A stretch of DNA of 64,000 nucleotides from Erythrobacter sp. F6033 (GTDB lineage: Bacteria > Pseudomonadota > Alphaproteobacteria > Sphingomonadales > Sphingomonadaceae), in the NCBI RefSeq assembly GCF_023016005.1, contig NZ_JALKAZ010000001.1:2294001-2358000 (forward strand), written 5' to 3'. Positions 63,474-64,000 of the stretch are shown here, one piece after another (within the stretch, counting starts at the first letter, position 1; each line of letters opens with the position of its first letter). Position numbers and translations under genes: made by a program. Below the pieces are notes generated by a model that saw only the letters and a list, made by a program, of their open reading frames with translations, ran no database searches and had not been told where the DNA came from.

Positions 63474-64000
63474 ATGACGATTGAAGATAAACCACTTCAG
63501 CCGATGCGGTTGGATACGCGCGGGCTCCCGCTCGAGGAGGGCCTGCGGCTTGGCCATGATCTTCTCGGGGGAGGAAACACCCTTCTTCCACTTCCGGGCG
63601 ACCCGCAGAAATTTTCGCTGAGCGGCGAGCTGTGGGTTTTCGCGGAGCTTGCAGCGACAACCCAAATCGACATGAATCTTCGATGGTCACGTCAGCGCGG
63701 CACGCCTCCTGTTGATGCCATTCGTTATCATGTTGCCACTGAAGGTCGGCTCGACGGCATTATCGACGGTGAGATGGGTCAGCTTGTGCCGGGCGATATA
63801 ATGGTCATGTCGAACACCGTCCCCCTCGTCGCCGATGTGGAAGCCTATGCGGGCCGTTTCGTCAGCATGTCGGTCGCCTCACTCGGCGATGAACGTGCGA
63901 GCGGCTTTGGATACAAGATCTTGCGCGCAGACGATCCTGAAACAAAGTTCATCGCTTCTTCGATCGAAACCTTCATCAATAGCCTTAAATCAGTGGACCT
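63474..64000 (+). CDS. Partial gene, possible AraC-family regulator N-terminus
   Basis: The plus strand is open from ATG 63474 to the window end (175 residues; C-terminus missing). It reads MTIEDKPLQPMRLDTRGLPL, then FSLSGELWVFAELAATTQID, IRYHVATEGRLDGIIDGEMG, QLVPGDIMVMSNTVPL. The turn PGDIMVM after a short beta-rich stretch looks like the sensor domain of AraC-type regulators (AraC-binding-like). The DNA-binding domain would lie outside the window. No ribosome site is obvious, so the start is uncertain. Minus-strand frames over the same bases are shadows. Confidence 0.45.
   Translation, partial: MTIEDKPLQPMRLDTRGLPLEEGLRLGHDLLGGGNTLLPLPGDPQKFSLSGELWVFAELAATTQIDMNLRWSRQRGTPPVDAIRYHVATEGRLDGIIDGEMGQLVPGDIMVMSNTVPLVADVEAYAGRFVSMSVASLGDERASGFGYKILRADDPETKFIASSIETFINSLKSVD

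Overview
The window looks like a piece of an alphaproteobacterial chromosome, most likely from the Sphingomonadales (Erythrobacter-like). This is inferred from gene content and protein style: a DUF1465/RcdA-family CtrA-degradation adaptor, a GAF-domain PtsP, two DUF465 proteins, a DUF4166 saccharopine-dehydrogenase-like protein, a Fur-box style of the TTGCGAAT-A-ATTCGCAA type, and a che cluster beginning with a long CheA. No rRNA gene or other taxonomic marker is present, so the placement rests on style alone.

Bases 1-23200 are ordinary chromosome: a RodZ-like membrane HTH protein cut by the left edge, ptsP, two DUF465 proteins, an RcdA-like protein, a glycerol kinase gene broken by a one-base frameshift, a metallo-beta-lactamase-fold hydrolase, an acyl-CoA synthetase, nadA, a DMT transporter, an Old Yellow Enzyme homologue, lipB, a phospholipid N-methyltransferase-like gene, an MFS permease, arsC, a TonB-dependent siderophore receptor behind two Fur-box-like palindromes, a solitary [2Fe-2S] protein, a class II aldolase and a MATE pump. 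Bases 23279-33700 are a compact chemotaxis operon, cheA-cheW-cheY-cheB-cheR, followed by a GGDEF/EAL protein and two methyl-accepting chemotaxis proteins. Bases 33868-39187 encode exported enzymes: gamma-glutamyltransferase, an S9 prolyl oligopeptidase and a Tat-exported PhoX/DUF839 phosphatase.

Bases 39412-56208 are a genomic island of about 16.8 kb inserted at the 3' end of tRNA-Leu(CAG). A tyrosine integrase lies just inside the tRNA end. The last 21 bases of the tRNA are nearly repeated at the far end (attR, one G shorter), and a 21-bp direct repeat sits inside each end. The cargo looks like defence genes. On the minus strand four tightly coupled genes encode an MmeI/YeeA-like adenine DNA methyltransferase, a single-HKD PLD-family nuclease, an SF2 helicase and a MUG113/T5orf172 (GIY-YIG superfamily) protein. 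Divergent to it are an SF1 Dna2/Upf1-like helicase and a translationally coupled pair of unrecognised proteins, one helical-repeat-like and one with a possible PD-(D/E)xK-like N-terminus. Near the integrase lie an excisionase-like HTH protein, a divergent XRE regulator, two copies of a ~183-bp non-coding repeat each ending in a terminator-like hairpin, and an unknown protein built of two related halves. The island is the best place here to look for an undescribed system.

Bases 56687-63193 encode a 2168-residue trimeric autotransporter adhesin (YadA type), and a partial gene, perhaps an AraC-type regulator, runs off the right edge.
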